Assembly (NCBI RefSeq): GCF_001514265.1 | Contig: NZ_KQ949002.1 | Location: forward strand, 1 to 64,000 | Origin: Streptomyces resistomycificus | GTDB lineage: Bacteria > Actinomycetota > Actinomycetes > Streptomycetales > Streptomycetaceae | Direction of reading: 5' to 3' | Length of the DNA stretch: 64,000 nucleotides | In this document: positions 61,214 to 64,000 of the stretch, piece after piece | Position numbering within the stretch: position 1 is the first letter of the stretch | How the letters are laid out: the number at the start of each line of letters is the position of its first letter | Notes under the pieces: model-generated | Databases searched by the model: none | Seen by the model: only the letters and a program-made list of their open reading frames with translations | What the model was told of the DNA's origin: nothing | Position numbers and translations under genes: made by a program

Positions 61214-62068
61214 TCATCCGGCGGGCAGTTGGTTCTCGTGGACGGATGACACGGACGGCGCGGTGGCGGAGCAGAAGACGCAGCGGTCGCCGATCACGTC
61301 GATGCCGCACCAGTGACACCTGTTCTGCCGCACCGAGGTGACCAGTTGGTAGAGCACCGAGAGGTCGGGCAGGAAGGTGCAGAACTCGATCAGCCTGCCG
61401 GTCCCCCACCACCGCGCCGACTCGGCGGGCAGTGGACACTCACGCAGACCCCGCACGCTCCACGCCTTGGCCAGCGTGCCGGTGACCCAGTCGCTCTGGA
61501 GCTGCCCTCGGGCGACCAGCAGGGAGGTCGCGAACTCCGGGCCTTCGAGGGTGGCACCGGGCCCGATCCGCACCAGCTGCGGCTGCGGGTGCGCGAGCAC
61601 GCCGAACTGGCTGCCCGGCACCCAGGACTTGGCGTGCGACTTCAGGTTCACGGGGACGCGGTCGAGCTTGGCCACCGAGCCGAGGAGGGCTCCGGCGTGG
61701 ACGTAGTGGGTGAGCAGCCGGCCGGCCGAGGCGAGCACTCCCGGGCTGAGGTCGCAGGAGGCGAGCTGTCTCAGCTGGCGGGCCAGGACCGCCAGCCCGA
61801 GCGGGGGCAGGTCGGGAGAGAACAGGGCGATCCTGTCGCTCTCCAGCAGGGACCGTACAGTGTGCAGTCGCCGCCGGGTGGCCTGCGCGACGCCCTGCGA
61901 GCACACGACGATCACGTGTCCGTGCTGGTCGGTCAGCGCCTGCAGGGCGGCGAGCGACCGGTCGAGCGGCTCACGGTCGAGGTCCGGCAGAACCACGGCG
62001 GGCATGGTCCGTTCGTCCTGCGACGGCAGCGCCATGTCGGCACTGGTCACGGCGATGGCAGTTGGCAC
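61214..62068 (-). CDS. Uncharacterised zinc-ribbon protein at the head of the Tad locus
   Basis: 284 residues from GTG 62068, with GGGGAG upstream. The C-terminus has CHWC...CVFC, a CxxC-n-CxxC zinc ribbon (about 255-275). The rest is soluble and alpha/beta, with no membrane segments and no recognised family. Homologues beside Tad loci in Streptomyces are likely but I cannot verify. 109 nt before cpaB. Confidence 0.75.
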   Translation of the reverse strand: MPTAIAVTSADMALPSQDERTMPAVVLPDLDREPLDRSLAALQALTDQHGHVIVVCSQGVAQATRRRLHTVRSLLESDRIALFSPDLPPLGLAVLARQLRQLASCDLSPGVLASAGRLLTHYVHAGALLGSVAKLDRVPVNLKSHAKSWVPGSQFGVLAHPQPQLVRIGPGATLEGPEFATSLLVARGQLQSDWVTGTLAKAWSVRGLRECPLPAESARWWGTGRLIEFCTFLPDLSVLYQLVTSVRQNRCHWCGIDVIGDRCVFCSATAPSVSSVHENQLPAG

Positions 62069-62139
62069 AGCAGCTCCCCGATTCCCATGCCCGACGGCCC
62101 GCCCGGCCCTACCCCGGCGCACCCAGTCGACTTCACTGC

Positions 62140-62203
62140 GTGACTTCCTGAGCACTGTATCCACGCCCCTGTGACCGGAGAACAGCGTTTCTGTGACTTC
62201 CTG
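62140..62203. repeat. Direct repeat gtgacttcctg upstream of the zinc-ribbon gene
   Basis: gtgacttcctg occurs at 62140-62150 and 62193-62203, 53 bp apart, within the promoter region of the Tad locus. It could be a regulator's paired site. Confidence 0.4.
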
Positions 62204-62309
62204 CTGCCCTAGGGAGTGCAAAAGGGGGCTATTTCAGTCCAGATGGGGTGCATGTGCCACGAGATCATCCACCACGCGGGCGAGTTGGGACCGCCTTGGA
62301 CTCACCCCC

Positions 62310-62336
62310 TTGACAGGCGTATTGGTCTGGACCAAC
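62310..62336 (+). promoter_or_regulatory. Chitinase promoter with DasR-type operator
   Basis: TTGACA (62310-62315) is followed by ATTGGTCTGGACCAAC (62321-62336), which has perfect TTGGTC/GACCAA arms. This matches the known streptomycete chitinase control element (dre, roughly ACTGGTCTAGACCACT), where DasR represses until N-acetylglucosamine-derived ligands accumulate. Placement between -35 and -10 fits repression. Confidence 0.8.
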
Positions 62337-62397
62337 TTGTACGTGCAGCGGTGGCCACCGTCGTCCTCGTCGTCCCTCTCCCCCACCGGAGGCCCCA

Positions 62398-64000
62398 GTG
62401 GACCGCGCACCAGGCATACCCAGACGTTCCCGATCCCGATCCCGTTCCCGGCTGTTGCTGCCGGGCGCCCTCGCCGCCGCGCTCGCCCTGGGGATGACGG
62501 CTGCGTCCCCAGCATCCGCCGCGGACGTCAACAACGCGAGGAACGCCGGCTTCGAGTCGGCACTCACCCACTGGACCTGTTCCGCGAGCAGCGGTACGAC
62601 CGTCTCCTCCCCGGTCCACGGCGGCTCGGCCGCGCTGAAGGCGACGCCGGCCGGGCAGGACAACGCACGGTGCACCCAGGCGGTCGCCGTGAAGCCGAAC
62701 TCGACGTACACGCTGAGCGCTTGGGTGCGGGGCGGGTACGCGTATCTGGGCGCGACGGGCACGGGCACGACGGACGTGTCGACCTGGACGCCGGACTCCT
62801 CGTCCTGGAAGCAGCTGACGACGTCCTTCACGACGGGTGCGTCGACCACCTCGGTGACGGTGTACACGCACGGGTGGTACGGGCAGGCGGCGTACTTCGC
62901 GGACGACGTGTCGGTGTTCGGTCCCGACGGGGGCGGGGGCGGCGACCCGGATCCGGTGGTCCCGGGTGTGCCCGCCGGGGTGTCGGTGACCGGCACTTCC
63001 ACGTCGTCGGTGTCACTCGCATGGAGCCCCGTCTCGGGCGCGACGGGCTACAACATCTACCGCGACGGCACGAAGGTCACGGCGGTGACGGGAACATCGG
63101 CGACGGTGACGGGGCTGGCGGCCTCCACCTCGTACTCCTTCCAGGTCACGGCGACGAACGCGGCGGGCGAGTCCGTGAGGTCGACGGCCGTGACGGGGAC
63201 GACGTCCGCGACGGGCGGAGGCGGGGGTTCCGTCCCGAAGCACGCGGTGACCGGGTACTGGCAGAACTTCGACAACGGAGCGACGGTCCAGAAGCTCGCG
63301 GCTGTCCAGTCCCAGTACGACATCATCGCCGTGGCCTTCGCCGACGCGACGGCCACTCCCGGCGCGGTGACCTTCAACCTGGACTCCGCGGGCCTGGGCG
63401 GCTACACGGTCGACCAGTTCAAGGCGGACGTGAAGGCCAAGCAGGCCGCCGGGAAGAAGGTCATCATCTCGATCGGCGGCGAGAAGGGGACCGTGTCGGT
63501 CAACGACTCCGCCTCGGCGACGAACTTCGCGAACTCGGTGTACGGGCTGATGCAGACGTACGGCTTCGACGGCGTCGACATCGACCTGGAGAACGGACTC
63601 AACGCGACGTACATGACGCAGGCGCTGCGGTCCCTGTCGGCGAAGGCGGGCCCCTCGATGGTCCTCACGATGGCTCCGCAGACCATCGACATGCAGTCGA
63701 CCTCGAACTCCTACTTCCGGACCGCCCTGAACGTGAAGGACATCCTCACGGTCGTCAACATGCAGTACTACAACAGCGGTTCCATGCTGGGCTGCGACGG
63801 CAAGGTGTACAGCCAGGGCTCGGTCGACTTCCTGACCGCCCTGGCCTGCATCCAACTGGAGGGCGGCCTGTCCCCGTCCCAGGTGGGCCTGGGCCTCCCC
63901 GCTTCGCCGAGCGGGGCGGGCAGCGGCTACGTGTCGCCCTCGGTGGTGAACAACGCGCTGGACTGCCTGACGAAGGGCACGGGGTGCGGGTCCTTCAAGC
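62398..64000 (+). CDS. Secreted GH18 chitinase (3' end outside window)
   Basis: At least 534 codons, open to the window edge, from GTG 62398 with GGAGG upstream. Order: an Arg-rich signal peptide (about 1-42, ending ASPASAA), a carbohydrate-binding beta-sandwich module (about 43-185, N-terminal NNARNAGFESALTHWTCS), a Gly/Asp linker, a fibronectin type III domain (about 195-280), a Gly/Ser linker, and a GH18 catalytic domain starting HAVTGYWQNFDNG. The catalytic motif DGVDIDLEN (DGxDxDxE) is present. Hydrolyses chitin outside the cell. Its dre element predicts DasR control. Confidence 0.96.
   Translation, partial: MDRAPGIPRRSRSRSRSRLLLPGALAAALALGMTAASPASAADVNNARNAGFESALTHWTCSASSGTTVSSPVHGGSAALKATPAGQDNARCTQAVAVKPNSTYTLSAWVRGGYAYLGATGTGTTDVSTWTPDSSSWKQLTTSFTTGASTTSVTVYTHGWYGQAAYFADDVSVFGPDGGGGGDPDPVVPGVPAGVSVTGTSTSSVSLAWSPVSGATGYNIYRDGTKVTAVTGTSATVTGLAASTSYSFQVTATNAAGESVRSTAVTGTTSATGGGGGSVPKHAVTGYWQNFDNGATVQKLAAVQSQYDIIAVAFADATATPGAVTFNLDSAGLGGYTVDQFKADVKAKQAAGKKVIISIGGEKGTVSVNDSASATNFANSVYGLMQTYGFDGVDIDLENGLNATYMTQALRSLSAKAGPSMVLTMAPQTIDMQSTSNSYFRTALNVKDILTVVNMQYYNSGSMLGCDGKVYSQGSVDFLTALACIQLEGGLSPSQVGLGLPASPSGAGSGYVSPSVVNNALDCLTKGTGCGSFK

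Noticed and set aside
59125..61341. 738-codon plus-strand frame across the CpaE and CpaB genes
   Set aside because: Antisense shadow of the two well-supported minus-strand genes.

Overview
The window is chromosomal DNA from a Streptomyces species. It is very GC-rich with strong G/C bias at third codon positions, starts are often GTG, overlaps are of the GTGA/ATGA type, and TTA codons are rare. Gene content (WhiB-like regulator, Wbl/SpoIIE-type phosphatases, GTG-started OxyR-AhpCD, DasR-type operator in front of a GH18 chitinase) is typical of the genus. The stretch from ispH through glpX, wblI, both fumarases, the penicillin-binding protein and oxyR-ahpC-ahpD matches the gene order I remember for the S. 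coelicolor core region around SCO5031-SCO5059 (memory, not a search).

Layout. 1-3401: end of a polymorphic toxin gene, two tandem Imm49-type immunity genes and a YwqK-like gene, all on the + strand. 3469-10499: SpoIIE-type phosphatase, a small HATPase protein, a repeat-rich gap, a Nudix hydrolase, a tiny SPOR protein, a GntR regulator and a DUF4190/septum-formation-type membrane protein. 10957-20270: SNF2 helicase, an internally deleted Uma2 protein, YchF, DUF6542, polyphosphate glucokinase, IspH, exonuclease VII (xseA-xseB) and a RutE-type nitroreductase. 20349-29995: DUF4245, GlpX, WhiB-like WblI, DUF1707, class I and class II fumarases, DUF402 and a second SpoIIE-type phosphatase carrying a TTA codon. 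30077-37571: bifunctional penicillin-binding protein, SPFH plus ribbon-helix-helix operon with a palindromic promoter element, and a PadR-ABC-FtsX export operon. 37618-41709: a three-gene Roadblock/DUF4388-type signalling group, then OxyR divergent from AhpC-AhpD. 41829-50691: AI-2E-type permease, secreted SLT lytic transglycosylase with a long leader, PIN-PhoH, UppS, a gap with a strong minus-strand terminator, and assorted enzymes. 50707-62068: a complete-looking Tad/Flp pilus assembly locus with its own two-component system. 62398-end: start of a secreted GH18 chitinase.

How the genes work together. The right third encodes one machine: CpaB/CpaE, two TadE-like pseudopilins, the TadA ATPase, the TadB/TadC platform, a Flp pilin and a TadG-like protein. 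A NarL-type sensor/regulator pair sits inside the operon, and an OmpA-like protein and a lipoprotein lie at its downstream end. Three signalling genes in the window contain a single TTA codon (SpoIIE-type phosphatase 27857-29995, Roadblock protein 38051-38473, Tad response regulator 52864-53628), so their translation may depend on the bldA leucyl-tRNA and be tied to development. Envelope and oxidative-stress functions (PBP, UppS, SLT enzyme, PhoH, OxyR regulon) fill the middle. No tRNA, rRNA, insertion sequence, integrase or CRISPR array was recognised.
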